This document shows, one piece after another, positions 42,665 to 51,220 of a stretch of DNA of 64,000 nucleotides. Made by a program: the position numbers and the translations under genes. This DNA is from Aurantibacter_A sp039941195 (GTDB lineage: Bacteria > Bacteroidota > Bacteroidia > Flavobacteriales > Flavobacteriaceae). Location: assembly GCF_039941195.1 (NCBI RefSeq), contig NZ_JBDVFA010000093.1, positions 28,347 through 92,346 of the forward strand, read 5' to 3'. Position 1 is the stretch's first letter; every line of letters begins with the position of its first letter. The notes under the pieces are model-generated. The model did no database searches. It was not told the DNA's origin and was given only the letters and a program-made list of their open reading frames with translations.

Positions 42665-43843
42665 ATGAACTTTAGTAAAAGCCGCAACACTCCTCATCCA
42701 TTTATAAAAATTGTCTTAGTTACATTAAGCCTATTTACATTAATTAACCTTTTTAATTCTTGTTCAAGTACCAAAAGTAAATTGACAAACGGAGAAAAAG
42801 ATTCAAAAACAGTATTAAAATTAAAACCCTCGGAAAATAACCCCCGAAATAGTGAAGGGGATTTTATTTCCCTAAAAGATGGGCGAATATTATTTATCTA
42901 CAGTCGATATAGTGGGGATTCGGCAAGCGACCATGCCCCTGCTTCTTTAGCTGGAAGATATTCTAGTGACGGGGGAAAAACATGGACAAATGAAGATGAA
43001 ATTATTGTTACCAATGAAGGTGGCATGAACGTAATGTCCGTTTCTTTGCTGCGCTTGCAAAATGGTAAAATTGTCTTGTTTTATATAAAGAAAAATTCAA
43101 ATGAGGATGCTTCTCCTATGATGCGTATTTCAAATGATGAGGCTAAAACATGGAGTGATCCAATACAATGTATTACCAACAAACCGGGATATTTTGTCTT
43201 AAACAATGATAGAGTTATTCAATTAAAAAATGGAAGAATTATACTCCCTGTTTCAAGACATAACACTCCTGATAGTGAATGGCGTAATAAAGGTGATTTG
43301 TTTTGTTATTATTCTGATGATAATGGTAACACTTGGTTGTCTAGCACTCAAGTTCCAGATACAACGAACATAACAGTACAAGAACCTGGACTTATTGAAA
43401 TGAGCGATGGTCGTATTATGATGTATGCAAGAGCTAGTGATGGCTTTCAAATGAATTCCTATTCAAGTGATTATGGAGTTACCTGGAATAGCATTCAAAA
43501 CACTACCATTCCTTCTCCACTTTCCCCTGCTTCTATTGAAAAAATACCTGCGACTGGTGATTGGTTAATAGTCTGGAATAATAATGATGGTACCAAAAAA
43601 TCGATTGGAGGTAAACGAACACCTTTGACTATGGCAATATCTAAAGATGAAGGTAAAACTTGGGAAAATATAAAGAATATTGAAAACAATCCTGAAGGTT
43701 GGTATTGCTATACGGCTATAGACTTTGTAGGTGACCAAGTTCTACTTAGTTATTGTGCTGGTGTTCGCAAAAAAGGAGCTAGTGGCAGCGGTCTGGCCAC
43801 CACAAATATTACTCAAATAGGTCTTGATTGGATATATAAATAG
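42665..43843 (+). CDS. Sialidase-like (BNR/Asp-box) lipoprotein
   Basis: The 392-residue protein has a lipoprotein signal ending LFNSC33SSTK. It contains five Asp-box motifs of the type SxDxGxTW: YSSDGGKTW, SNDEAKTW, YSDDNGNTW, YSSDYGVTW and SKDEGKTW, spaced as blades of a six-bladed propeller. This is the fold of exo-sialidases and related glycosidases. The exact catalytic set (Arg triad, Tyr/Glu, Asp) cannot be confirmed by eye, so activity may be sialidase or another glycoside hydrolase. Order with the sulfatase and the exported TIM-barrel gene suggests a shared glycan substrate. Confidence 0.85.
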   Translation: MNFSKSRNTPHPFIKIVLVTLSLFTLINLFNSCSSTKSKLTNGEKDSKTVLKLKPSENNPRNSEGDFISLKDGRILFIYSRYSGDSASDHAPASLAGRYSSDGGKTWTNEDEIIVTNEGGMNVMSVSLLRLQNGKIVLFYIKKNSNEDASPMMRISNDEAKTWSDPIQCITNKPGYFVLNNDRVIQLKNGRIILPVSRHNTPDSEWRNKGDLFCYYSDDNGNTWLSSTQVPDTTNITVQEPGLIEMSDGRIMMYARASDGFQMNSYSSDYGVTWNSIQNTTIPSPLSPASIEKIPATGDWLIVWNNNDGTKKSIGGKRTPLTMAISKDEGKTWENIKNIENNPEGWYCYTAIDFVGDQVLLSYCAGVRKKGASGSGLATTNITQIGLDWIYK

Positions 43844-43951
43844 TATTCCCATTTTTCGAAGGATCGAATAGCTTCTAATTTACTTTCACTCCTAAATTTA
43901 TTTTTTAAATCCGTAACTTAATTGGCTACAACCAACTAAAAAAGAATAAAA

Positions 43952-44848
43952 ATGAAGCGATATGTATTACTTATTGTCATGTGCCTTACAGTTAATTTCA
44001 CATCTTCTATAGCGGCACAAGAGAAAACAAGACTAACATCCCATATAAAAACAAGTTTAAATGCATATTCATTCAATTCCCTTCTCGCTGTAGAAAAGAC
44101 AATGGATATTAATGATTTATTCGAGTATTGCGTATCTAGAAAAATTGATGCCGTCGACCTCACCGCATATTATTTTCCAACATACCCCAAAGTTCCGTCA
44201 GACGAATTTCTTTATGAAGTGAAAAGAAATGCATTTTTATTAGGTGTAGCAATTAGTGGCACTGGAGTCAAAAATGATTTTACAAATCCTAATATAATTA
44301 AACGGAAAGAAAGTATTCAATTAGTAAAGGATTGGATTATAGCCGCCGAAAAAATGGGCGCTCCGGTAATTCGAATTTTTGCAGGTGTCAGTGATGTTTC
44401 AAATTACAGTAGAACAGAAGTTACTGGATGGTTAGTTACAACCATAAAAGAATGTGTTGCATTTGGCAAAGCACATGGTGTAGTTGTAGCTATACAAAAT
44501 CATCACGATTTTATAGCGAATGCAGATCAAGTTATTGATTTAATTAAAAAAGTAGATTCAGACTGGTTTGGTTTAATTCTGGACACCGGAAGTTATTGGG
44601 AAGGTGATAGCTATGCTCAAATAGAAAAAACTGTTCAATATGCTGTAAACTGGCAGGTTAAGGAGATGATTTATATGAACGGAAAAGAGGAAAAAGCAGA
44701 TATAGAGCGTATATTTAAAATTATCAGAGATTCTGGTTATAGTGGCTATGTTCCTATTGAAACTTTAGAAAAAGGTGACCCAACAGAAGTAGTTGATGCC
44801 TTTATTATAAAAATTAAGGAAACCATAAAAAAGGTATATAACAACTAA
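43952..44848 (+). CDS. Exported sugar phosphate isomerase/epimerase-like TIM barrel
   Basis: The 298-residue protein starts with a signal peptide (MKRYVLLIVMCLTVNFTSSIAAQ) and has the AP-endonuclease-2/xylose-isomerase-like TIM barrel: DAVDLTAYYFP, GAPVIRIFAGVSD, VVVAIQNHHDF and WFGLILDTGSYW, with metal ligands likely His and Asp in these strands. Members isomerise or epimerise sugars in the cytoplasm, yet this one is exported, as are a number of homologues in Bacteroidetes. It may act on keto-sugars released in the periplasm. It lies 108 bases after the sialidase-like gene and converges with the GH1 gene. Confidence 0.85.
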   Translation: MKRYVLLIVMCLTVNFTSSIAAQEKTRLTSHIKTSLNAYSFNSLLAVEKTMDINDLFEYCVSRKIDAVDLTAYYFPTYPKVPSDEFLYEVKRNAFLLGVAISGTGVKNDFTNPNIIKRKESIQLVKDWIIAAEKMGAPVIRIFAGVSDVSNYSRTEVTGWLVTTIKECVAFGKAHGVVVAIQNHHDFIANADQVIDLIKKVDSDWFGLILDTGSYWEGDSYAQIEKTVQYAVNWQVKEMIYMNGKEEKADIERIFKIIRDSGYSGYVPIETLEKGDPTEVVDAFIIKIKETIKKVYNN

Positions 44849-44854
44849 TTGTAA

Positions 44855-46225
44855 CTATTTGTTTTTGGCTAAAAAATTTCGAAACCATTTTCCTGAAGTT
44901 TTAATAATTCTTTTTTGCGTATCAAAATCGATATAAACTAAACCAAACCTGGGATAATAACCTTCAGCCCATTCGAAATTATCGGTGAAGGTCCACACAA
45001 AATAACCTGAAACTTTTAAGCCATCCTTTTGCGCTCGTTTTACTTCTTTCAAATAATTCTGTAAATAAGAAAGTCGTTTTAAATCTTTTACATTATTATT
45101 TCTTCGAACATCTTCAAAAGCTGCACCATTTTCGGTAACAATAATTTTTTTAATACCCTCATAACTATTGAATTTTTTAAGCATTTCATATATACTCGGA
45201 GGATAAACTTCCCAATCCATTAAAGTGGTTTCTACATTACGTTTGGTAGCTTTAATAATTTTAGCTCGTAAATAAGGCACCGTATAACTGTGTCTAACAA
45301 CTTCTCGGGTATAATTCTGAATACCAATAAAATCAAAATCGAAAACCATGTTTTCTTTGTCGCCAGGTTGTATATATTTTTCAATGCGCTTTAAAACTCT
45401 CAAATCATCCGAGGGATATCCCAATCCCAATGACGGTTCAATAAAAAGTCTATTCAATAGTGTATCGGCTTTTTGTGCAGCAATAACATCCGTTTTTTTA
45501 TTCGAAAAAGGAGTTATTTGAGAACAAGAAAAGGTTGTGCCTATTTCGGCATCAACCACTTCAGTTCTTAAAACTCTACCTCCTATTGCTTGACACATTG
45601 TGGCATGATGAATTGCTGGTAAGAATTTTTTTAATCCTTTTCTACCAGGAGCATGAACCCCTAAAAAATACCCTGCGCCAGTAAAAACCATGGGCTCATT
45701 TAATACCATCCAATGTTTTACACGGTCTCCAAAACGCTTGGCACATAATTTCACATAAGCTTCAAACCAACCTAAAATTTCTCTATTGGTCCAACCGCCT
45801 TTATCCTCAAGACTTTGTGGTAAATCCCAGTGATATAGCGTTACCCAAGGAGTAATTCCGCATGTAATACAAAAATCAATTACTTTATTGTAGAAATTTA
45901 TTCCCGCCTCATTTACAACACCTACTCCATTTGGCAAAACCCTTGTCCACGAAATTGAAAATCTAAAATTTTCAATGTTCATCGATTTCATTAAAAGAAT
46001 ATCTCTTTCGTAATCCGCATAAAATTCACAAGCATCTTGTCCATGATGACCATTGTAAATATTACCTTTTTTAAGAACAAAGCGGTCCCATATAGATTCA
46101 CTTTTACCAGCTACATTATGAGCTCCTTCTATTTGATATGCAGCTGTAGAAACTCCCCAAACAAAATTTTTGCCGAAATTAGATGCCTTTAATTGGAAAT
46201 CTTGGGGATTATTTTTTTGAGACAT
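44855..46225 (-). CDS. Glycoside hydrolase family 1 beta-glucosidase-like enzyme
   Basis: This 456-residue GH1 protein has the family start FVWGVSTAAYQIEGA, acid/base Glu177 in LNEPMV and nucleophile Glu365 in VTENGAAF, both intact. It should hydrolyse beta-linked glucosides or galactosides with retention of configuration. There is no signal peptide, so it is cytoplasmic. It is the last gene of a three-gene minus-strand operon, four bases after the glycosyltransferase gene. A hydrolase beside a glycosyltransferase and a phosphoesterase suggests turnover of a glycolipid or another glycoside made in the cell. Confidence 0.92.
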   Translation of the reverse strand: MSQKNNPQDFQLKASNFGKNFVWGVSTAAYQIEGAHNVAGKSESIWDRFVLKKGNIYNGHHGQDACEFYADYERDILLMKSMNIENFRFSISWTRVLPNGVGVVNEAGINFYNKVIDFCITCGITPWVTLYHWDLPQSLEDKGGWTNREILGWFEAYVKLCAKRFGDRVKHWMVLNEPMVFTGAGYFLGVHAPGRKGLKKFLPAIHHATMCQAIGGRVLRTEVVDAEIGTTFSCSQITPFSNKKTDVIAAQKADTLLNRLFIEPSLGLGYPSDDLRVLKRIEKYIQPGDKENMVFDFDFIGIQNYTREVVRHSYTVPYLRAKIIKATKRNVETTLMDWEVYPPSIYEMLKKFNSYEGIKKIIVTENGAAFEDVRRNNNVKDLKRLSYLQNYLKEVKRAQKDGLKVSGYFVWTFTDNFEWAEGYYPRFGLVYIDFDTQKRIIKTSGKWFRNFLAKNK

Positions 46226-46228
46226 TAA

Positions 46229-47233
46229 TTAAATTCTTGTACCTACAATAGCCTCTTCTAAAACACGACCTATAATTTTTTCAGTAATGTCCGGATAATT
46301 CACTTCTATTTTTGAATCCCCATCTACCCAATTTCGAAGTTTTTCCAAATGTTTTAATTTTAAACTTTTAATAACAGGAACGCCCATTTCCTTTAACGAA
46401 GCGGCATTACATTGTTGTTCATATTGTCCTTTCATTGGTATTACCATCAATTTTTTTCGCATGTGGAGTGCCTCTGCAGGTGTTTCGAATCCAGCTCCAC
46501 ATAATACTCCAGTACTATTGGCCATGCTATGTATAAAAGCATTATTATCAATTGGTCGAACAGCAATATTATGCCAGTAATATTTTGTGGTCGTATGTTT
46601 AGAAAAAACATGCCAATCAACATTCTTAATGTTCAAAAGCATGTTTAGAATTTTAGCATCGCTATAAGAAGGCAAGTAAACGGTATAATGATTTCTTGTA
46701 CTTTGTGTTATAGTTCTAATTTCTTGTCGAATTATAGGCGTGTAAGTTTTATCATCGTATTCTTTAAAATGCAAGCCGTATTGTATTGTGGTCGGCGCAT
46801 AATTCTTGAGAATAGTTTTCCCAATTAAATCATTTTTTTTGGGTTTCGGAGCTCTTGGAGAAATTACTGCCGCTTGGTGACTTAAGCTAATACAATTAAT
46901 ATGTTTAAGCTTACAAGCCCATGCTGATACCGGTTCAAAATCATTTATTACCAAATCGTATTTTTCTACAGGAACGGCCTTTATTTCTTTTTGTAATCTA
47001 GCCGAATTGGTTTTTAAATATGTTCGCCACATATCTACTCCCCCTTTTTTACCAAAGATAAAACTCCAACCTTTTAAGTTATATTTTATAGGATGCGGCA
47101 AACCTACATCGGCCTGCGTACCACTAACTAAAATATCTAAGTCAATTTTTCTATTTTGAAGAATAGGTATAATATCACGAGCTCGACTTAAATGTCCATT
47201 TCCGGTGCCCTGTATTGCATAAAGTACTTTCAT
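46229..47233 (-). CDS. Glycosyltransferase (PF13528-like, GT-B fold)
   Basis: The 334-residue protein starts with KVLYAIQGTGNGHLSRARDI, the glycine-rich loop of MurG-like GT-B enzymes, and has a C-terminal donor site (GVLCGAGFETPAEALHMRKKLMVIPMKGQYEQQCNA summarised by GAGFETPAEAL). It should transfer a sugar from a nucleotide donor to a lipid or other acceptor at the inner face of the membrane; the substrates are unknown. It lies 11 bases after the phosphoesterase gene and three before the GH1 gene, so the three form one operon. Confidence 0.87.
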   Translation of the reverse strand: MKVLYAIQGTGNGHLSRARDIIPILQNRKIDLDILVSGTQADVGLPHPIKYNLKGWSFIFGKKGGVDMWRTYLKTNSARLQKEIKAVPVEKYDLVINDFEPVSAWACKLKHINCISLSHQAAVISPRAPKPKKNDLIGKTILKNYAPTTIQYGLHFKEYDDKTYTPIIRQEIRTITQSTRNHYTVYLPSYSDAKILNMLLNIKNVDWHVFSKHTTTKYYWHNIAVRPIDNNAFIHSMANSTGVLCGAGFETPAEALHMRKKLMVIPMKGQYEQQCNAASLKEMGVPVIKSLKLKHLEKLRNWVDGDSKIEVNYPDITEKIIGRVLEEAIVGTRI

Positions 47234-47244
47234 AGTTGCTTTAT

Positions 47245-48108
47245 TTATTTAGGTGCTCTAGAAACTGACATTTTTTCAAATTCATCCATTAAGCTTTTAA
47301 AAAGTTGACTTTGCTCTAATACTTCTACAGAATCTGTTATTTCTATATCATTCGATTTAGTTTCTATATCATCTTCGTAATTGTATAATTTCCACTTACG
47401 GTCATTATATTCCAAAGCTGTTAAATTCTCTATCCAATCACCAGAATTTAAATAGGTAACGCTTCCTTTATTAGTTTCAATTTTTCTAATTTCTGGTTGA
47501 TGTATGTGTCCGCATACTACGTAATCAAATTCATTATCAATTGCTATTTCTGCTGCAACTTTTTCAAAGTCATTGATAAATTTTACAGCAGACTTCACTC
47601 CGTTTTTTATCTTCTTTGACATTGATACTGGTCCCTTACCAAATTTTTTATAACCGTAGTTAATTGCTCGATTTAAAAGTATCAATGAATCGTAACCAAT
47701 AGCGCCAAGTTTTGCAATCCATTTGGAGTGTTGCATGGTTACATCAAAAACATCACCGTGAAAAAACCATGCTTTTTGACCATGTATATCAAGTAAAAGC
47801 TTGTTAGATATACTAAAAGAACCCATCTTAAAATCCGCGAATTTCCGAAGCATTTCATCATGGTTGCCCGTAATATAATGTACACGAACTCCTATAGATA
47901 TCCATTCCATCAAAAGCTTAATGACTTTCATATGGGCTTTCGGCCAATAGCGTTTACTAAATTGCCAAATATCAATTATATCACCATTTAATATTACTTG
48001 TTTAGGCTTTATGGACTTCATGTATCTCAACAATTCTTTAGCATGACAGCCGTAGGTGCCTAAATGAACATCAGAAATAACAACAATATCAACTGGTCTT
48101 TTCTTCAT
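47245..48108 (-). CDS. Metallophosphoesterase (LpxH-like UDP-diacylglucosamine pyrophosphatase family)
   Basis: The 287-residue protein has the calcineurin-like metal motifs DVHLGTYG, NGDIIDIW, GNHDE and CGHIHQPE in order, as in the LpxH-like family that hydrolyses UDP-2,3-diacylglucosamine to lipid X in lipid A synthesis. It differs from canonical LpxH in having a C-terminal extension of about 50 acidic residues. The nearby glycosyltransferase would suit a role in glycolipid metabolism, so the true substrate may be another nucleotide-sugar or lipid. It is first in the operon; a promoter should lie in the 432-base gap. Confidence 0.86.
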   Translation of the reverse strand: MKKRPVDIVVISDVHLGTYGCHAKELLRYMKSIKPKQVILNGDIIDIWQFSKRYWPKAHMKVIKLLMEWISIGVRVHYITGNHDEMLRKFADFKMGSFSISNKLLLDIHGQKAWFFHGDVFDVTMQHSKWIAKLGAIGYDSLILLNRAINYGYKKFGKGPVSMSKKIKNGVKSAVKFINDFEKVAAEIAIDNEFDYVVCGHIHQPEIRKIETNKGSVTYLNSGDWIENLTALEYNDRKWKLYNYEDDIETKSNDIEITDSVEVLEQSQLFKSLMDEFEKMSVSRAPK

Positions 48109-48540
48109 ATAAATTTCTGCCGATTAGTTTTGGGGGTTCTTCTAAATTTGGATGGAGCCAAGTAACTCTTAATTTGCAAAATGAGATAATAATCTATTAT
48201 GCTTGAAAAATATTCAACAACCTTTTTCATATCACTGTATATTGATATTATCAAAGTTTGTAAATAAATTCGGATAAGATTGTAAAGGAAAATTTAACCT
48301 TAGGTTATAAAATAGTTTCCTAAACTTTATAGTAAGTGAACATTAGAAATTAATTTATCAAATGCCAACCTTAGTAGTTTTTACCTTTAACCATAGTTCT
48401 ATAAAATTTTAGTCTAAAATTGTTAATCTCTTAAATAACTAGCAGTCTTAATAGTGTTTTCCAATTAATTTGTTGAAATTTATAGCACTTCAAAAATTTA
48501 AATAAAAGTCCAATTCAACTTCCAGAAACTTAAGAATACA
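48109..48540. other. 432-base divergent intergenic region
   Basis: I see no gene here. It separates the divergent phosphoesterase and cytochrome c-dehydrogenase genes and must hold both promoters. It contains TTGAT-ATT-ATCAA (48242-48254), one base short of the Fnr consensus spacing, and the perfect palindrome TAACCT-T-AGGTTA (48295-48307). Confidence 0.5.
48295..48307. promoter_or_regulatory. Perfect palindrome TAACCT-T-AGGTTA
   Basis: Six-base arms pair perfectly around one central base, in the middle of the divergent region between the phosphoesterase and cytochrome c-dehydrogenase genes. It is a candidate operator; no T-run follows. Confidence 0.35.
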
Positions 48541-50292
48541 ATGATTTCAAATAAAACGCTGCTTGTCAACACATTAATCACATTTCTATTCATTTTTTTT
48601 ACTAGTTGTAAAGAAAGCGCCAAGGAAAGTAAAGATCAAAAGGATTCAGCTAAAGAAAATGAATATGCAAGAGGTGAAATGGTCTGGGCTAGTGGAATGG
48701 AAATTTTTAATAATAAATGTGCCAGTTGTCACAATTTTGAAATGTCTGAAATTGGACCAAATTTAAGTGGAATTACTTCGGAAGTAGACAAAGAATGGCT
48801 AAAGACTTTTATAAATAATCCACAAGCAGTAATTGAAAGTGGTGATGAACGCGCTGTTGCAAAATTTGAAACTTATAAATTATATATGCCTGCTTTTCCA
48901 GATATAAAAGGTGAGGAACTAGAAAATCTGTTAGGATTCATTCACCATTTCTCAGAAGCAGAAAAAAAGAATAAAAGTAATAGACCTGGTGGATTGGTAA
49001 ATCCAGTTTCAGAAAAAATTGAAAACTCAAATTTAAATTTAGTACTTGAAGAATGGCTTACTATACCCGCAAGTGCTGATGAAACACCCTTGGCACGCAT
49101 TAACAAATTTGCATCCTTAAAAATGTCTTCGGGAGAACGATTATTTATTTCTGACTTACGCGGAAAGTTGTTTGAAATTGTAAATGACACGGTACAAGTG
49201 TATATGGATTTATCCAAAGAGCCAGACTTCTTTCATAGTCCAGGTTGGGCAAATGGTTTAGGTAGTTACGCATTTCACCCTGAATTCGAAACTAATGGAC
49301 TTATGTATACAACGCATACTGTTCCCGCAAATAAGGCACCGGCAGATTTCCCAATGCCTGAAGGAGTACGTAGTACTTTACAATGGATATTAACAGAATG
49401 GAAAACTGATGACCCTAATGCTAAAGAATTTTCTGGAACAAAACGAGAAGTCCTTAGAATTGAAATGTTTGCAAGAGCACATGGAGTGCAAGAATTAACT
49501 TTTAATCCGTTCGCTAAAAAAGGTGATGCCGATTATGGTTTGTTTTATTTAGGTATTGGTGATGGCTCATTAGCCTTAGGAGGTCATCCTGAGTTTTGCA
49601 ATAATCCTAATAATATTTGGAGTAGTATTATTAGAATTGATCCGCTTGGTAATAATAGTAAAAACGGCAAGTATGGCATTCCAAAGGATAATCCATTTGC
49701 GGATGACCCAGAAAAAGTTCGCGAAATATGGGCTACTGGATTTAGAAACCCACATCGCTTTGCATGGAATAAAGAAAAGCCAAATCAATTGTTAGTGTCT
49801 AATATTGGTCAACATAGTGTAGAAGAGGTTAATTTAATAAAAAAAGGTGCAGATTATGGCTGGCCTAACAGAGAAGGAACCTTTTTATATGATGTAAATG
49901 CAAATACCGAATTAGTATATCCGTTGCCTGAGGAAGAGGGTACTAATTACACAAATCCTGTAATACAGTATGATCATGATGAAGGTAATGCAGTATGTGG
50001 AGGTTATGTTTATTATGGAGATAAAATTCCATTATTAAAAGGGAAATACATATTTGGCGATATCCCACGAGGCACATTCTTTTATTCCAACACAGCAGAT
50101 ATCGCTGATGGCAAAGTTGCCCCAGCATATAGGATAGGATTAGAAATTAATGGCAAAGTCACTAAAATGACAGATGTGGTTAATAATCAGAGAGTTGAAA
50201 TCAGATTCGGACAAGATAATTCAGGTGAAATCTATGTCTTTGCTAAAAGTAATGGGAAGGTTTACAAAGTAGTCGGTTGTAATAAAATATAA
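48541..50292 (+). CDS. Cytochrome c / PQQ-type sugar dehydrogenase fusion lipoprotein
   Basis: The 583-residue protein has a lipoprotein signal ending FFTSC23KES, a cytochrome c domain with C60-A-S-C63-H64 and an axial Met candidate in YMPAFPDIKG, and then a glucose/sorbosone dehydrogenase-type six-bladed propeller from about 165 (LGSYAFHPEFETNGLMY, HGVQELTFNPF, IWATGFRNPHRFAWN, PCGGY-like AVCGGYVYYGD). Such enzymes oxidise sugars or alcohols with PQQ and pass electrons to a heme; here the acceptor heme is built in. Anchored in the periplasm, it could feed electrons to the cbb3 oxidase encoded later in the window. Confidence 0.88.
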   Translation: MISNKTLLVNTLITFLFIFFTSCKESAKESKDQKDSAKENEYARGEMVWASGMEIFNNKCASCHNFEMSEIGPNLSGITSEVDKEWLKTFINNPQAVIESGDERAVAKFETYKLYMPAFPDIKGEELENLLGFIHHFSEAEKKNKSNRPGGLVNPVSEKIENSNLNLVLEEWLTIPASADETPLARINKFASLKMSSGERLFISDLRGKLFEIVNDTVQVYMDLSKEPDFFHSPGWANGLGSYAFHPEFETNGLMYTTHTVPANKAPADFPMPEGVRSTLQWILTEWKTDDPNAKEFSGTKREVLRIEMFARAHGVQELTFNPFAKKGDADYGLFYLGIGDGSLALGGHPEFCNNPNNIWSSIIRIDPLGNNSKNGKYGIPKDNPFADDPEKVREIWATGFRNPHRFAWNKEKPNQLLVSNIGQHSVEEVNLIKKGADYGWPNREGTFLYDVNANTELVYPLPEEEGTNYTNPVIQYDHDEGNAVCGGYVYYGDKIPLLKGKYIFGDIPRGTFFYSNTADIADGKVAPAYRIGLEINGKVTKMTDVVNNQRVEIRFGQDNSGEIYVFAKSNGKVYKVVGCNKI

Positions 50293-50377
50293 GGATTTTC
50301 GTTTTTATTATATGACAAAAATCATTTTAAGGGAATCTTTTCTTGTCTAATTTAGTCGAATCTTATAAAGAATAATC

Positions 50378-51199
50378 ATGGAAAAAATAATAGTCCCACT
50401 TGACTTTTCTGAACAGTCAGAAAATGCATTAAAAGTTGCAGCACAATTAGCTAAAGAACATAATTCTGAGATTTTAGCAGTACATATGTTAGAATTGAAT
50501 TATAATATGATTTCTTCATCTGAAGGATTTCATCCTGAACAGACAGTATTTCTAATTAAACTAGCAGAGAAACGTTTTTCAGAGTTCTTAAAAAAGGATT
50601 ATTTAAAAGGAATTACAGTAACTCCTATTATAAAACATTACAAGGTATTTAGTGAAATAAATACCATTGCAAAAGATACTGGTGCTGAATTAATTGTCAT
50701 GGGTTCACACGGTACCGACGGTTTAGAGGAGTTCTTTGTTGGCTCAAATACAGAGCGTGTAGTTCGTAATGCAGATATACCAGTTCTTGTAATTAAAGAA
50801 AATTTCGACAATTTTAAAGTAGACCGCTTTGTATTTGCTAGCAATTTTAATGTAGAAAAATTGAGTGCATTTAAAAAAGCTCAGCAGTTTGCTAAACTAT
50901 TAACGGCAGAAATGAAACTGGTATATATTAATACTCCTGGTGATAATTTTATGAGTACCGAAGATATTTATCAACGCATAAACACTTTTTTAGCTACAGC
51001 GAATGCTTCTGATGAAGTTAAAATATACAATGACTACACGGTTGAAAATGGTATTTTAAACTATAGTAAAAGTATTGCAGCAGATATAATAGCTATTCCA
51101 ACACATGGTAGAACGGGTCTTTCACATTTTTTTATGGGAAGCATAGGCGAAGATGTGGCAAACCATTCACCCATTCCAGTGGTAACTTTTAAGATATAA
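50378..51199 (+). CDS. Universal stress protein with two tandem domains
   Basis: The 273-residue protein has two UspA folds. The first (1-145) starts MEKIIVPLDFSEQSENALK and ends with the ATP-binding GSHGTDGLEEFFVGSNTERVV. The second (about 150-273) has IPTHGRTGLSHFFMGSIGEDV. Both G-x2-G-x9-G(S/T) nucleotide motifs are present. Such proteins bind ATP and act in survival under energy stress; in Bacteroidetes many are linked to low oxygen. A second USP gene lies at 63622 beside the Fnr-like gene. It is a single-gene unit after the dehydrogenase gene. Confidence 0.92.
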   Translation: MEKIIVPLDFSEQSENALKVAAQLAKEHNSEILAVHMLELNYNMISSSEGFHPEQTVFLIKLAEKRFSEFLKKDYLKGITVTPIIKHYKVFSEINTIAKDTGAELIVMGSHGTDGLEEFFVGSNTERVVRNADIPVLVIKENFDNFKVDRFVFASNFNVEKLSAFKKAQQFAKLLTAEMKLVYINTPGDNFMSTEDIYQRINTFLATANASDEVKIYNDYTVENGILNYSKSIAADIIAIPTHGRTGLSHFFMGSIGEDVANHSPIPVVTFKI

Positions 51200-51220
51200 G
51201 TTTTAAAACGAGCAAATAGT

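Noticed and set aside
48242..48254. TTGAT-ATT-ATCAA as a true Fnr box
   Set aside because: The spacer is three bases, not four; it is kept only as a weak observation.
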